From Thiobacillus sp. (GTDB lineage: Bacteria; Pseudomonadota; Gammaproteobacteria; Burkholderiales; Thiobacillaceae): a stretch of DNA of 64,000 nt. This document shows positions 10,871-26,475 of the stretch, piece after piece. The notes under the pieces are model-generated. The model searched no databases. It saw only the letters and a program-made list of their open reading frames with translations, and was not told where the DNA came from. The DNA lies in contig JAJPEP010000048.1 in NCBI GenBank assembly GCA_021166845.1, positions 1-64,000 on the forward strand. Direction: 5' to 3'. Numbering within the stretch: the stretch's first letter is position 1; each line of letters starts with the position of its first letter. A program made the translations under genes and the position numbers.

Positions 10871-11476
10871 TCAGCGCTCCAGCCAGGCGATCAATTCCTG
10901 CCACTGCTCGATGTCGCGCTCGGCGACATGGTGCGGCAGGTCGAACAGGCTCTTGCCCTCGAACGCGGCGTTGACGTAGTGCTGGGTGTTGCGCAGGCAA
11001 GCCAGCACCGGCAGGTCCTGCTGCTGCATGAACTGCTCCAGGGTGACGCCGGCGCGGGTGCGCGGATCGACGCGCATGCCGACCACGCCGACAAAGGCAT
11101 GGCCCTTGCGCACGGCCTTTTCGGCGTGCAGCGCGGCGAGAAACTCCTGGCTGGCACGGATGTCGAACAGCGACGGCGCGATCGGCACCGCCACCTTGTG
11201 CGCAAGCTTCAGCGCGCGTTCCAGATTCTTGCCGTGCAGCCCGGCGGGCGAGTCGATCACCAGCCAGTCGCCACCGCCCTTCTGTCCCTCGCGCAGCAGC
11301 CCGATGTCCGGCAACGCCATGTCGCGCATCGCCAGCCAGTGGGTGGCGGATTTCTGCCGGTCGAGGTCCAGCATCGCCACGCGCTCGCCCGTCGAGGCCA
11401 GATAACCGGCGAGATTGGTCGACAGCGTCGTCTTGCCGCTGCCGCCCTTGGGGTTGGCCACCAGAATCACGCGCAT
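10871..11476 (-). CDS. ParA-like P-loop ATPase
   Basis: A 201-residue Walker-type ATPase with the deviant P-loop NPKGGSGKTT at the N-terminus, LDLDRQKSATHWL and DWLVIDSPAG. Orphan ParA/MinD-family proteins such as this (no adjacent ParB) position or segregate cargo on the nucleoid. It is too short and too isolated to be the chromosomal ParA. The ATG has AGGAGCAA upstream. The cargo is unknown. Confidence 0.88.
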   Translation of the reverse strand: MRVILVANPKGGSGKTTLSTNLAGYLASTGERVAMLDLDRQKSATHWLAMRDMALPDIGLLREGQKGGGDWLVIDSPAGLHGKNLERALKLAHKVAVPIAPSLFDIRASQEFLAALHAEKAVRKGHAFVGVVGMRVDPRTRAGVTLEQFMQQQDLPVLACLRNTQHYVNAAFEGKSLFDLPHHVAERDIEQWQELIAWLER

Positions 11477-11500
11477 GATTGCTCCTTGTTGAAAAAACGG

Positions 11501-11722
11501 TTATCCGCGAAGGGCGCGAAGAGGCGCGAAGGAAAACCCAAAGGGCTGTTATGGGAACGCTTGTCATTGCGAGCGAAGCGAAGCAATCCAGAAGGTCAGC
11601 GAAATCAAAGGCTTCTGGATCGCCACGTCGCTTCGCTCCTCGCGATGACGGAATTGTTCAGTGCTTTTCTGGTTTGATCTTTGGGGTTTTCCTTCGCGTT
11701 CCTTCGCGTCCTTCGCGGATAA
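11501..11722. repeat. Nested palindromic repeat element (MITE/REP-like)
   Basis: Two inverted repeats, one inside the other. The outer arms of 39 bp (11501-11539 and 11684-11722) match at 35 of 39 positions and carry three direct GCGAAG-type sub-units each. The inner arms (11562-11594 and 11611-11650) contain the widespread motif GAGCGAAGCGAAGCAATCC and its complement. The element fills nearly all of the 252-bp gap between the ParA-like gene and ilvD. It has no coding potential beyond a spurious repeat-derived frame. Such elements can act as bidirectional terminators or mRNA-end structures, or be relics of transposition. Confidence 0.8.
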
Positions 11723-11728
11723 AAAGAT

Positions 11729-14506
11729 TTAAAGCGCTTCCACGCTATACGTCACCGCCAGCGTGTGCGTCTCGCCCGGCGCCACGGTGACGACGTTGTC
11801 CATCGCGTTGGCAGATTCGACGCACACCATTTCGCGCCAGCCGGCGCCGGATTTGCCTTTACCCATGTCGCCCATCTTGTCGGCCTTCTCGGTCCACGGC
11901 GTCCACACGATGGTGGACAGCGAACCGCTCTTGACGATGCGGATGCGGCGCTTGAGACCGGCGTCCTCGATCACGCAGTCGGCGGGCGTGTCGACGTAGA
12001 CACGATCGACTTCACCGCCAAAGGCAATGTCGCCGCGCTGTTGCTTGCGCGCGAAGTTGTCGACCTTGTCGTGGTAGTCGCTGCCTTCGAGGCCGCTGAC
12101 TTTCACCGCGCCGATGTCGCTGATGTGCAGGTAGGTATGCAGCGCCTCGCCGATCTGCACCGGCGCATCGCCCAGATTGGTGGTGGCCAGCCGCATCTCC
12201 AGCTTGTCCCCCACCACCACGGTGAGCGTCAGCTGCGTGGGGTGCGGCCATTGCGCGCGGGTCTGCGGCGTGTCGACGAGTTGCAGGGTGATCTCGGTTT
12301 TGGCGTCATTGCGGCGGCGCGTGCCGGTGACTTCCCAAGGCACGGTGCGGGCGAAGCCGTGCGCGGGGTAGCCCGCCTCGGAGGCGTGCGCGCCGAACCA
12401 CGGCCAGCACACCGGCGCGCCGCCGCGGATGGACTTGCCCGGCACGAAGGCGGCTGCGTCGGACACCCACACCACCGGTTCCTGCTGCGACTTGGGGCGG
12501 AAGCTCACCACGTGCGCGCCCTGCAGACAGATCGTCGCGCGTCCGCCGTGGTTGTCGATGTCGACATAGGTGAGGCCGCCGGCGCCGCTGCGAAAGCCCA
12601 GCTGGCCTGGGATGGCGAAACGCGCCAGCGGGTCGGCGTGCGCCTGCGCTTCGGTCGGATGCTCGACCTGACTGACGTCGCGCACCGCGCCGAAGGCGGC
12701 GGACGTCGTCATCGCCGCGTAGGCGCGCAGCGCGGCCGACACCTCGCGCACGCGGTTAACCGGCTTCCACGCCTGCGCGCCCTTGGCGTCCATCGCAGCG
12801 CGGCGGCGGTCGAGTTCGGACTCACTCAGCGCAATGTTGATGCTGCGATTAGGGATGTCGATCTCAATCGTGTCGCCTTCCTCGACCAGACCGATGGCGC
12901 CGCCTTCGGCCGCTTCCGGCGAGGCGTGGCCGATGCTCAAGCCCGAGGTGCCGCCGGAGAAGCGACCGTCGGTCACCAGCGCACAGGCCTTGCCCAGGCC
13001 CTTCGACTTAATGTAGCTGGTCGGGTACAGCATTTCCTGCATGCCGGGGCCGCCGCGCGGGCCTTCGTAGCGGATCACCACGACGTCGCCGGCGACGATC
13101 CGGTCGCCGAGGATGGCTTCGACCGCGGCGTCCTGCGATTCGAACACGCGCGCCGGACCGGAGAATTTCCAGATGCTCTCATCCACGCCAGCGGTCTTGA
13201 CGATGCAGCCGTCGGCCGCGAGGTTGCCGACCAGCACCGCCAGCCCGCCGTCTTTCGAATAGGCATGCTCGATGTCGTGGATGCAGCCGTTCGCGCGATC
13301 GTCGTCGAGCTTGGCAAAACGCCGGTCCTGCGAGAACGCGGTCTGCGTCGGCACGCCGCCGGGCGCGGCGCGGAAGTAGTCCTTGACGTCCTTGCTGGTG
13401 GTGCGACGGATGTCGTAGAGGTCGATCTGCTCGCCCAGCGTCTTCGTCAGCACGGTCGGCAGGTCGCGGTGGATCAGGCCGCCGCGATCGAGCTCGCCGA
13501 GGATCGCCATCACGCCGCCGGCGCGGTGCACGTCTTCCATATGGTAGGTCTGGATCGACGGCGCCACCTTCGCCAGGTGCGGCACGCGGCGGCTCATGCG
13601 GTCGATGTCGGCCATCGTGAAATCGACGCCGGCCTCGTGCGCGGCGGCGAGCAGGTGCAGCACGGTATTGGTCGAGCCGCCCATCGCGATGTCGAGCGCG
13701 ATGGCGTTCTCGAACGCGTCGAAGCTGGCGATCGCGCGCGGCAGCACGCTGGTATCGCCGTCGTCGTAATAGCGGCGCGCATTCCGCACGATCAGGCGGC
13801 CGGCGGCGAGGAACAGGTTCCTGCGGTCGGCGTGGGTCGCCAGCAGCGAGCCGTTGCCGGGCAGGGAGAGCCCCAGCGCCTCGGTCAGGCAGTTCATCGA
13901 GTTGGCGGTGAACATGCCCGAGCACGAACCGCAGGTCGGGCAGGCCGAACGTTCCAGCTGATCGACCTTCTCGTCGCTGAATTTGTCGTCCGCCGCCGAC
14001 ACCATGGCGTCGACCAGGTCGAGCTTGATGACCTTGGACTCCCACACCACCTTGCCCGCTTCCATCGGCCCGCCGGAAACGAACACCGTCGGGATGTTCA
14101 GGCGCAGCGCGGCGTTGATCATCCCGGGCGTGATCTTGTCGCAGTTGGAAATGCACACCAGCGCGTCGGCGCAGTGCGCGTTGACCATGTACTCGACCGA
14201 GTCGGCGATGAGGTCACGGCTCGGCAGCGAATACAGCATGCCGCCGTGCCCCATCGCGATGCCGTCGTCGACCGCGATGGTGTTGAATTCCTTGGCCACG
14301 CCGCCCGCCGCCTCGATTTCGCGCGCCACCAGCTGGCCCATGTCCTTCAGGTGCACATGGCCCGGGACGAACTGGGTGAACGAGTTGGCAATCGCGATGA
14401 TTGGCTTGTTGAAGTCGCCATCCTTCATGCCGGTGGCGCGCCACAGCGCGCGGGCTCCGGCCATGTTGCGGCCGCGGGTGGTGGTCCAGGAACGGTAGTC
14501 GGGCAT
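11729..14506 (-). CDS. ilvD: Dihydroxy-acid dehydratase fused to a hexose-6-phosphate mutarotase-like domain
   Basis: One uninterrupted frame encodes two enzymes. Residues 1 to about 612 are a complete E. coli-type dihydroxy-acid dehydratase, which makes the 2-oxo acids of valine and isoleucine synthesis: [48 protein letters not shown] and the terminal GAVRDVSQ. Residues from about 625 to 925 match YeaD-type D-hexose-6-phosphate epimerases: [17 protein letters not shown], the His of [11 protein letters not shown] and the Glu of VCVESANA are all present. Both domains look intact. The start is taken as ATG 14506; an in-frame GTG at 14515 is possible. The ilvD part alone equals the usual 615 residues, so the second domain is a clean C-terminal addition. 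Confidence 0.93.
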   Translation of the reverse strand: MPDYRSWTTTRGRNMAGARALWRATGMKDGDFNKPIIAIANSFTQFVPGHVHLKDMGQLVAREIEAAGGVAKEFNTIAVDDGIAMGHGGMLYSLPSRDLIADSVEYMVNAHCADALVCISNCDKITPGMINAALRLNIPTVFVSGGPMEAGKVVWESKVIKLDLVDAMVSAADDKFSDEKVDQLERSACPTCGSCSGMFTANSMNCLTEALGLSLPGNGSLLATHADRRNLFLAAGRLIVRNARRYYDDGDTSVLPRAIASFDAFENAIALDIAMGGSTNTVLHLLAAAHEAGVDFTMADIDRMSRRVPHLAKVAPSIQTYHMEDVHRAGGVMAILGELDRGGLIHRDLPTVLTKTLGEQIDLYDIRRTTSKDVKDYFRAAPGGVPTQTAFSQDRRFAKLDDDRANGCIHDIEHAYSKDGGLAVLVGNLAADGCIVKTAGVDESIWKFSGPARVFESQDAAVEAILGDRIVAGDVVVIRYEGPRGGPGMQEMLYPTSYIKSKGLGKACALVTDGRFSGGTSGLSIGHASPEAAEGGAIGLVEEGDTIEIDIPNRSINIALSESELDRRRAAMDAKGAQAWKPVNRVREVSAALRAYAAMTTSAAFGAVRDVSQVEHPTEAQAHADPLARFAIPGQLGFRSGAGGLTYVDIDNHGGRATICLQGAHVVSFRPKSQQEPVVWVSDAAAFVPGKSIRGGAPVCWPWFGAHASEAGYPAHGFARTVPWEVTGTRRRNDAKTEITLQLVDTPQTRAQWPHPTQLTLTVVVGDKLEMRLATTNLGDAPVQIGEALHTYLHISDIGAVKVSGLEGSDYHDKVDNFARKQQRGDIAFGGEVDRVYVDTPADCVIEDAGLKRRIRIVKSGSLSTIVWTPWTEKADKMGDMGKGKSGAGWREMVCVESANAMDNVVTVAPGETHTLAVTYSVEAL

Positions 14507-14594
14507 GATGGTCACTCAGGCAATCTATAATCAGCCGGATATTTTACCTGCCCTTTCCCTTCCCTAGCCCCTAACTCCTAGCCCCCTGCCTTTC

Positions 14595-15392
14595 ATGCTC
14601 GTTCATCCGCAATTCGACCCCGTCGCCCTGCAGCTCGGCCCCGTCGCCATCCACTGGTACGGCCTCATGTATCTCGTCGCCTTCGTGCAGGTCATCCTGC
14701 TCGGGCGCTGGTGCATCGCGCATCGGCCGTGGTCCGGCTGGACCGTGAACATGCTCGACAACGTGCTGTTCTATGGCGTGCTCGGCGTCATCCTCGGCGG
14801 GCGGCTCGGCTACGTGCTGTTCTACAAGCCGATGGAATATCTCGCCCACCCGCTCGACATCTTCAAGCTGTGGGAAGGCGGCATGAGTTTTCACGGCGGC
14901 TTTCTCGGCGTGATCATCGCGATGGCGCTGTTCGCAAAACGGCACAAGCTGCGCTGGCTATCGGTCACCGACTTCATCGCCCCGCTGGTGCCGCTGGGCC
15001 TGGCCGCCGGGCGGCTCGGCAACTTCATCAACGGCGAGTTGTGGGGGCGCGCCACCGACCTGCCGTGGGGCATGGTCTTCCCTCAGGCGGGCGACGGCAT
15101 CGCGCGCCATCCCTCGCAGCTCTACCAGTTCGCCGGCGAAGGCCTGCTGCTGTTCGCCGTCCTGTGGCTTTACTCCAGCAAGCCGCGCCCGGTCGGCGCC
15201 ATCTCCGGCGTCTTCCTCATCGGCTACGGCGCTTTCCGCTTCCTCGCCGAATTCGCCCGCGAACCCGACAGCTTCCTCGGCCTGCTGGGACTCGGGCTTT
15301 CCATGGGGCAGTGGCTCTCCCTGCCGATGATCGTCGCCGGCGTCGTCATGCTGCGCTGGGCGCAGCGTCAACCCGCACCGGGCCGGGCATGA
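14595..15392 (+). CDS. lgt: Prolipoprotein diacylglyceryl transferase
   Basis: A 265-residue inner-membrane enzyme that attaches diacylglycerol from phosphatidylglycerol to the lipobox cysteine of prolipoproteins. The signature [14 protein letters not shown] is present, as is the catalytic-loop region [11 protein letters not shown]. Several membrane helices are visible. Its stop overlaps the start of the VanZ-like gene (ATGA), indicating coupling. It is divergent from the ilvD fusion. Confidence 0.96.
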   Translation: MLVHPQFDPVALQLGPVAIHWYGLMYLVAFVQVILLGRWCIAHRPWSGWTVNMLDNVLFYGVLGVILGGRLGYVLFYKPMEYLAHPLDIFKLWEGGMSFHGGFLGVIIAMALFAKRHKLRWLSVTDFIAPLVPLGLAAGRLGNFINGELWGRATDLPWGMVFPQAGDGIARHPSQLYQFAGEGLLLFAVLWLYSSKPRPVGAISGVFLIGYGAFRFLAEFAREPDSFLGLLGLGLSMGQWLSLPMIVAGVVMLRWAQRQPAPGRA

Positions 15393-15754
15393 TCGAGCAA
15401 ACATGGCGGGTGCTCGGTTGGCTCGGCATCGCCCTCACCCTGGCGGTCTCGCTGATGCCGCCCGCGCTGGACAGCAGCGGCGGCCACGCCGACAAAATCG
15501 TCCACCTGGCGGGCTATGCCGTGCTGACATTCTGGTGGGCGCAGCTCGTCACCCGGCAGCGCTGGAAACTTGCAATCGCCGTGGTGTTGTTCGGAATGGC
15601 CATCGAGCTGCTTCAAGGCCTCACCCCCGCCCGCCAGCCCGACCTGCTCGACGCGCTGGCCAACAGCGGCGGCGTCCTGCTCGGCTGGCTCACCGCACAC
15701 CTGCTGCCCAACCTGCCGCAACGCCTCGCCACACTTCCCGCACCGCACCGCTGA
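15389..15754 (+). CDS. VanZ-like small membrane protein
   Basis: A 121-residue protein with four hydrophobic segments and the VanZ-family landmarks [19 protein letters not shown] and [25 protein letters not shown]. It is coupled to lgt by a 4-bp overlap. The family is often called antibiotic resistance-related after teicoplanin VanZ, but most members are uncharacterised envelope proteins. The tRNA-Ala promoter overlaps its 3' boundary. Confidence 0.82.
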   Translation: MIEQTWRVLGWLGIALTLAVSLMPPALDSSGGHADKIVHLAGYAVLTFWWAQLVTRQRWKLAIAVVLFGMAIELLQGLTPARQPDLLDALANSGGVLLGWLTAHLLPNLPQRLATLPAPHR

Positions 15755-15757
15755 AGC

Positions 15758-15763
15758 TATAAT
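15758..15763 (+). promoter_or_regulatory. -10 box of the tRNA-Ala promoter
   Basis: A perfect TATAAT 11 bp upstream of the mature tRNA 5' end. The -35 region would lie within the last codons of the VanZ-like gene and is not distinctive. Confidence 0.6.
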
Positions 15764-15773
15764 TCGCCACGTC

Positions 15774-15849
<76 letters not shown>

Positions 15850-15856
15850 AATTTCA

Positions 15857-15884
15857 AAAGGCCGGACTTTGTTCTGGCCTTTTT
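15857..15884 (+). terminator. Terminator after tRNA-Ala
   Basis: An AAAAGGCC ... GGCCTTTTTT stem with a 12-nt loop and terminal T-run, 8 bp after the CCA end. A second perfect 9-bp hairpin follows directly. Confidence 0.75.
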
Positions 15885-15907
15885 CTTGCCACGCTTTCCG
15901 TGGCAAG
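15885..15907. other. Perfect 9-bp hairpin before the ATPase-TOPRIM pair
   Basis: CTTGCCACG, a five-base loop, and CGTGGCAAG. It lies between the tRNA terminator and the ribosome-binding region of the ATPase gene. It could be an operator, an mRNA leader structure or an insertion boundary; the sequence alone does not decide. Confidence 0.5.
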
Positions 15908-15932
15908 TGCCAACAAGATTAGGGGTGGCCGA

Positions 15933-17138
15933 ATGAGTAATACGGTTTTTCTCACCCGCGTGGTGTTACGCAACTACAAAAGTATTGGCTTTTGTGATGT
16001 TCACCTTGGACCGCTGACCTATCTGGTCGGGGCTAACGGATCCGGCAAAAGTAACTTTCTGGACGCAATGCATCTGGTCCGTGACGCATTATCCGGATCT
16101 CTCGACAATGCCTTAAATGAACGGGGGGGATTGAGTGAGGTGCGACGCCGTTCCAGTGGGCATCCGACACATTTCGGAATAAGGCTGGAGTTCTTATTGA
16201 AGTCCGGACAACGCGGACACTATGCCTTCAATATCGCTGCCTTGGTAGGTCGAGGCTATGAAGTACAGGCTGAAGAATGTGTTATTGATGGCGTTGGCAA
16301 GGGACCATTTTTCCAGATTGACCGTGGGAAACTGCGGGCTAGTAGCGAGCCGACATTTCCAGCAGTTACAGCAGATCGATTAGCTTTGGTCGCGGCATCA
16401 GGCTTAACGGTATTCCGGCCGGTATTCGATGCTCTTACCGCCATGGGTTTCTACAACCTCAATCCAAAGCTAATGCGTGAGCTACAAAAGCCCCAGGAAG
16501 GCCGTTTGCTCAAGCCGGGCGGCGAGAATATCGCCAGCGTTATTGGCCACTTGGAACGAGTAGCTCCAGAACAATTAACTATCGTTCAAGAGTATTTACA
16601 AACTGTAGTGCCAATGGTGCATGGGGTAGAGCGTAAGCAGGTAGGTCCCATGGAGACTCTTGAATTCCGACAAGATATGGTCGGTGCTAAGCATCCATGG
16701 CGCTTTCTTGCTCAGAATATGTCGGATGGCACTTTGCGTGCGTTAGGTATTTTGGCCGCGCTATTCCAAGGTAACCGGGATTACTCGCCCACGCTGGTAG
16801 GCATTGAGGAACCTGAAACAGCCCTACATCCAGCTGCAAGTACTGCACTTCGCGAAGCCTTAATGCGTGCGTCCACACACACGCAAATTGTAGTTACCAG
16901 TCATAGCCCCGACCTACTGGATGATCGTCAACTCAGCGCCGATGCCCTGCTCGCTGTCGTTTCAGAAGGTGGTGAGACCCGTATTGCGCCACTTGACGAG
17001 GCCTCGCGCGAGGCCATGCGCCAACAGCTTTTTTCCGCTGGTGAGTTGTTACGGCTAAATCAGCTTGCTCCAAATCCCGACAACCTCGCTGCGCAAGAAC
17101 AATTCCAAGCAGATTTATTTGGTGAGGCTGCGCCGTGA
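15933..17138 (+). CDS. AAA/SMC-like ATPase of a probable two-gene defence system
   Basis: A 401-residue ABC/SMC-type ATPase of the AAA_21 group. It has an N-terminal VVLRNYKSI, Walker [10 protein letters not shown], the signature-like segment [17 protein letters not shown], Walker [13 protein letters not shown] and the switch region [11 protein letters not shown]. Related ATPases partner with TOPRIM nucleases in OLD, Gabija and AbiL-type phage defence. The start ATG (15933) follows AGGGGTGG. The gene and its partner use noticeably more A/T-rich codons than the neighbours, and they sit directly behind a tRNA gene, a usual site of insertion. The defence role is inferred from architecture. Confidence 0.85.
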   Translation: MSNTVFLTRVVLRNYKSIGFCDVHLGPLTYLVGANGSGKSNFLDAMHLVRDALSGSLDNALNERGGLSEVRRRSSGHPTHFGIRLEFLLKSGQRGHYAFNIAALVGRGYEVQAEECVIDGVGKGPFFQIDRGKLRASSEPTFPAVTADRLALVAASGLTVFRPVFDALTAMGFYNLNPKLMRELQKPQEGRLLKPGGENIASVIGHLERVAPEQLTIVQEYLQTVVPMVHGVERKQVGPMETLEFRQDMVGAKHPWRFLAQNMSDGTLRALGILAALFQGNRDYSPTLVGIEEPETALHPAASTALREALMRASTHTQIVVTSHSPDLLDDRQLSADALLAVVSEGGETRIAPLDEASREAMRQQLFSAGELLRLNQLAPNPDNLAAQEQFQADLFGEAAP

Positions 17139-17722
17139 AAGTAGCCGCCATCGTAGAAGGCGATGGTGAGGTTGCAGCTTTGCCAATTTTGCTTCGGCGC
17201 CTTGGAGAGTGGAAGACTCCCGGGGTTTGGGCGCAAATACTCCCCCCGATACGTGTCCACCGAGATAGATTCCTCAATCGAGAAGAAGAATTTTGTCGGC
17301 ACCTCCTATTAGCCGCAGCCAAATGCGGAGAGGATGGTTGGATTATCGTATTGCTAGATGCTGATGATGATTGCCCCGCCGAACTAGGCATAAAGATTCT
17401 GGAGCGTGCACATGTATGTATCCCTCATCGCCGGGTATCCGTCGTTCTGGCAAATCGGGAATATGAGGCTTGGTTCATTGCCGCCGCCGAATCGCTAGAC
17501 GGCCAGAGAGGGTTCTCCTTCGATCCCATGGAAATCATTGATGCCGAAACACCGAGGGATGCAAAAGGCTGGATAAAAAGACACAAGTCCGATAAGTCCT
17601 ACGGAGAAACAACAGACCAGCCAGCCTTTTCAGCGCGCATGGATCTACAACTGGTTTTTGACCGCAGCCGGTCTTTTCGCAAACTTTGTACCGAGTGGAG
17701 CCGCCAAGTCTTAGGCGAGTAA
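17135..17722 (+). CDS. DUF4276 TOPRIM-like protein, partner of the upstream ATPase
   Basis: A 195-residue DUF4276 protein. The N-terminus VAAIVEGDGEVAALPILLRRL carries the conserved Glu of TOPRIM folds, and VLLDADDDCPAELG the acidic cluster that binds metal. A REYEAWFIA segment follows. TOPRIM proteins of this sort are candidate nucleases. It starts with GTG overlapping the ATPase stop (GTGA), so the two are translated together. The pair ends in a convergent junction. No phage or transposase gene is attached. Confidence 0.82.
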   Translation: MKVAAIVEGDGEVAALPILLRRLGEWKTPGVWAQILPPIRVHRDRFLNREEEFCRHLLLAAAKCGEDGWIIVLLDADDDCPAELGIKILERAHVCIPHRRVSVVLANREYEAWFIAAAESLDGQRGFSFDPMEIIDAETPRDAKGWIKRHKSDKSYGETTDQPAFSARMDLQLVFDRSRSFRKLCTEWSRQVLGE

Positions 17723-17785
17723 AGGCCAAATCCACTCTGTTTGCCGCCAACAGCCTATTTCACGCTCTTGCATTCATGGTGCCAA

Positions 17786-18634
17786 TTAAATGAGTCGTAC
17801 CCACACCGGCTGATGATCCGAAGCCTCGGTCTCGGCATCGATGCCACACGCCTTGAGTCGACCTGCCAGCCTTTCGGTGACAAAGATGAAATCGAAGCAT
17901 TCGGGCTGACTGACGAAATCCACCCGGTGGATGCCCACCGTGGGGGCATGCGGCTCATTGGGGTGCAGCACCGACCAGGCGTCGAGAAAGCCTGGCACGC
18001 CATCGCCGAACGGGGCAAGGATGCGGGATCGCTCGGGCGCCCAGGCGGTGAAGTTCATGTCGCCGCACAGCAGCGCCTGCGCGGGCCGGGGGAACACCTC
18101 GAAGGCGCCGCCCTGTTCTTCGATCCGTGGCGGGCGCACTGACATGGCGCAGGCTTCGGCATGGAGACGGCGGATGGCGTCGATCTGGGCCTGGCGCTGG
18201 CGCTGCGAGTAGTACTCGAGGTGGGTGGTTATCACCCGCAGCGGGCCGATGTCGGCGGTGACCACGGCTTCCACCAGCACCCGCTGCATGCTGGGCGTGG
18301 CGGGCTCGGCCGGCCAGGGCAACAGATGCCGCCACACCTGGCCGACGGGCAGGCGGGAAAAGACGGCGTTGCCGAACTGGCTGCGGCCGCCGTGGGTGTT
18401 CGGCACGTCGGTCGCCGCGCCGTAGATTGCGGTGTAGCCGGGCAGACCGGCGGAAAGTTCGGCCATCTGGTCTTCGCCGCGGCTGCCGGGCAGGCCGGGG
18501 AAGTTGACCGCGATTTCCTGCAGGCAGATGAGGTCGAAATCGCCCAGCCGATGGATAACCCCAAGTGTGCGCGCAAGGTCGACCCGGCCGTCCAGGCCGC
18601 GCCCCCATTGGATGTTCCAGCTCAACAGTTTCAT
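17786..18634 (-). CDS. Endonuclease/exonuclease/phosphatase family protein
   Basis: A 282-residue metal-dependent phosphoesterase of the DNase I-like fold. Active-site motifs in order: SWNIQWGRG, ICLQEIAVN (Glu), VITTHLEYYSQRQR, LCGDMNFTAW (Asp-x-Asn) and SDHQPVWVRL (terminal Asp-His). No signal peptide is visible. The substrate (nucleic acid, phospholipid or inositol phosphate) cannot be told. It is convergent with the ATPase-TOPRIM pair. Confidence 0.88.
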   Translation of the reverse strand: MKLLSWNIQWGRGLDGRVDLARTLGVIHRLGDFDLICLQEIAVNFPGLPGSRGEDQMAELSAGLPGYTAIYGAATDVPNTHGGRSQFGNAVFSRLPVGQVWRHLLPWPAEPATPSMQRVLVEAVVTADIGPLRVITTHLEYYSQRQRQAQIDAIRRLHAEACAMSVRPPRIEEQGGAFEVFPRPAQALLCGDMNFTAWAPERSRILAPFGDGVPGFLDAWSVLHPNEPHAPTVGIHRVDFVSQPECFDFIFVTERLAGRLKACGIDAETEASDHQPVWVRLI

Positions 18635-18675
18635 GGCCTGCCTCCTTCGACGCGCCAGCCATCAAGATCAAAAGC

Positions 18676-18765
18676 AGTCATCTCGAGAAGGCGTAGCGAT
18701 TTGGCATCCCAGCGGAATCAGCGAACTCTGGATCGCCACGGCCCTGCGGGCCTCGCGACGACGGA
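18676..18765. repeat. Degenerate copy of the inner palindromic repeat
   Basis: The right arm (CTCTGGATCGCCACG ... CTCGCGACGACGG) matches the inner right arm of the element at 11611-11650, and a weaker left arm begins near 18676. No outer arms are seen. It occupies part of the 380-bp gap between the endonuclease and gltB; the rest is the gltB leader. Confidence 0.6.
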
Positions 18766-18968
18766 ATAAATCAGCGTTGCCTTATCAGGATAGGAAAGCC
18801 GGGCTTTCATTTCGGAACGCCAGGAATTTACGCCGGCGATCCCACTCCCACCCTCAGTCCCGTCCGCGCGGAAACCCTTGCTCCAGCAAGGGCCTTGGCG
18901 AAGGCACTCATTGCCGCACGCGGCGCGAGGGATTAAAATGCCGCACTTTTCGCTTAAATTTTTGTTTT

Positions 18969-18992
18969 GCGGCTTGCCTGTGGGCAGGCCGC
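18969..18992 (+). promoter_or_regulatory. Stem-loop in the gltB leader
   Basis: A 10-bp GC-rich stem (GCGGCTTGCC / GGCAGGCCGC, one G-U pair) with a TGTG loop, ending 22 bp before the gltB start codon. It has no T-run, so it is not a standard terminator. A TTAAAAT-like -10 lies upstream near 18930. The hairpin could modulate translation or read-through of gltBD. Confidence 0.5.
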
Positions 18993-19014
18993 TGTTGCCT
19001 GAGCATACGGAACC

Positions 19015-24947
<5,933 letters not shown>

Positions 24948-25025
24948 CCCGCGGCGGGCGCGAAGCGGCCTAGCCATCGCGCCCGCCCGCTTCGGGGTAC
25001 GCCAAGACATTGCCACCCACCCCCC

Positions 25026-26459
25026 ATGCTTTCCGGACCTTATTACCCCCGTTCCTTCACCATTCTCGTCATCGTCGCCATGGGCGTGCTGATCGTGCCG
25101 CTGGCGAGCGGCCTGATCAACGCCGTGCACGTGCTGCAAGGCGTGGTCGACACCCAGCGCCAGTTCACCCGCAACAGCCTCGCCATCACGCGCGACGTGC
25201 GGCAGATCGCCGAATCGGTGAGCCAGTTGCAGCGCACTGCCGGGCAGTACCATCTGCTGCAGGACGCCGAATTCGCGCCCGCCCTGCGGACCCGCTACGA
25301 CGAACTGCAAACCCTGCTGGCGCAACTCGACGGCGAACTCGTCGACGCGCCGGCACGCGCCACGCTGGCCGCGCTCGGGACACGCAGCCGCGCGCTGTAC
25401 CGCCAGCTGCAACCCGGCGCATTTCTCGACAGCGCACGCTTCAATGCGCTCGAACCTGCGTTCGACGCGCTGCATGTCGATACGCGCACCCTGCTCGCCG
25501 AGGCCGACGCCGCGGTGCAAAGCGAATTGCAGGCGCTGGAAGCGACCGTGCAAGCCACCCGCCAGCGGCTGATCGTGCTGGCGCTGGCGCTGATTCCGCT
25601 GACGCTGCTTTTGGCCGCGGTGTTTTCCTGGATGATCAACCGCCCGATCAAGCAGCTCAAGGCCTCGATCCAGCAGCTCGGCCAGGCCGACCTGCGTCCG
25701 CTGCCGGCGATCAGCGGGCCGCAGGACATCGTCGAACTGGGGCGGGAAATCGACTGGCTGCGCCAGCGTCTGCAGGCGCTGGAGGACCAGAAGCTGCGCT
25801 TTTTGCGCCACGTGTCGCACGAACTGAAAACACCGTTGGCGTCTCTGCGCGAAGGCGTTGCGCTGCTGGACGACGAGCTGGCGGGCAGCCTCAACGCGCG
25901 CCAGCGCAGCATCGTCGCCATCATGGACAGCGCCAGCCGCGACCTGCAAAAACGCATCGAAGACCTGATCCGCTACAGCGGTATGATGCGCGATGCCACC
26001 CTGCGGCCCACCAGTGAGCACGTGCTGGCAGACGTTCTCGCCGGCGTGCTGGCGCGGCAGCGGCTGGCCCTCGACGCGCGCGGCTTTCAGGTCGAGACGC
26101 AGCTGAATGCCCCCACCGTGCACTGCGATCGCAGCCAGCTGGAAACCGTTCTGGACAACCTGCTGTCCAATGCGATCAAATTCAGTCCCGAGGGGGGGCG
26201 CATCCTGGTGAAGAGCGAGCCGTTCGACAACGCTATCGCGCTGTGGATGTGCAACCAGGGTGAAGGCATCCTCGAAGCCGAGCGCAGCCGCGTCTTCGAA
26301 CCATTTTTCCAGGGCGCGCGCCAGCCCGCCAGCACGGTCAAGGGCAGCGGACTGGGCCTGTCGATCGTGCGCGAATCGATGCTGGCTGCGGGCGGCGGCG
26401 TCGAGGTGGTCGATTGCCCGCCGTGGTCGACCTGTTTTCGTTTAACCTGGCCTGTTTAA
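25026..26459 (+). CDS. glrK: Sensor histidine kinase, GlrK/QseE-like
   Basis: A 477-residue inner-membrane kinase. The first membrane helix is near residues 12-34, then comes a helical periplasmic domain, a second helix near 182-204 (LIVLALALIPLTLLLAAVF), a HAMP linker and HisKA with H265 in FLRHVSHELKTPLASLREG. HATPase follows (NLLSNAIKFSPEGG, GSGLGLSIV). It is followed by a lipoprotein gene and a sigma-54 response regulator, the same order as glrK-qseG-glrR (yfhK-yfhG-yfhA) of enterics, where the system senses envelope state. The signal in this organism is unknown. Confidence 0.9.
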   Translation: MLSGPYYPRSFTILVIVAMGVLIVPLASGLINAVHVLQGVVDTQRQFTRNSLAITRDVRQIAESVSQLQRTAGQYHLLQDAEFAPALRTRYDELQTLLAQLDGELVDAPARATLAALGTRSRALYRQLQPGAFLDSARFNALEPAFDALHVDTRTLLAEADAAVQSELQALEATVQATRQRLIVLALALIPLTLLLAAVFSWMINRPIKQLKASIQQLGQADLRPLPAISGPQDIVELGREIDWLRQRLQALEDQKLRFLRHVSHELKTPLASLREGVALLDDELAGSLNARQRSIVAIMDSASRDLQKRIEDLIRYSGMMRDATLRPTSEHVLADVLAGVLARQRLALDARGFQVETQLNAPTVHCDRSQLETVLDNLLSNAIKFSPEGGRILVKSEPFDNAIALWMCNQGEGILEAERSRVFEPFFQGARQPASTVKGSGLGLSIVRESMLAAGGGVEVVDCPPWSTCFRLTWPV

Positions 26460-26475
26460 GCTGTCCGATGCCGCA

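Noticed and set aside
10871-11476. Chromosome or plasmid partition locus (parAB)
   Set aside because: Only a short ParA-like ATPase is present, with no ParB and no parS-like palindrome nearby.
11479-11790. Open frame containing VIASEAKQSR and RFAPRDD
   Set aside because: This peptide is the well-known spurious translation of the palindromic GCGAAGCGAAGCAATCC repeat.
11765-14530. 921-codon plus-strand open frame opposite the ilvD fusion
   Set aside because: Antisense shadow with low-complexity Arg/His/Ala composition and no domain; the minus-strand frame has complete enzyme motifs.
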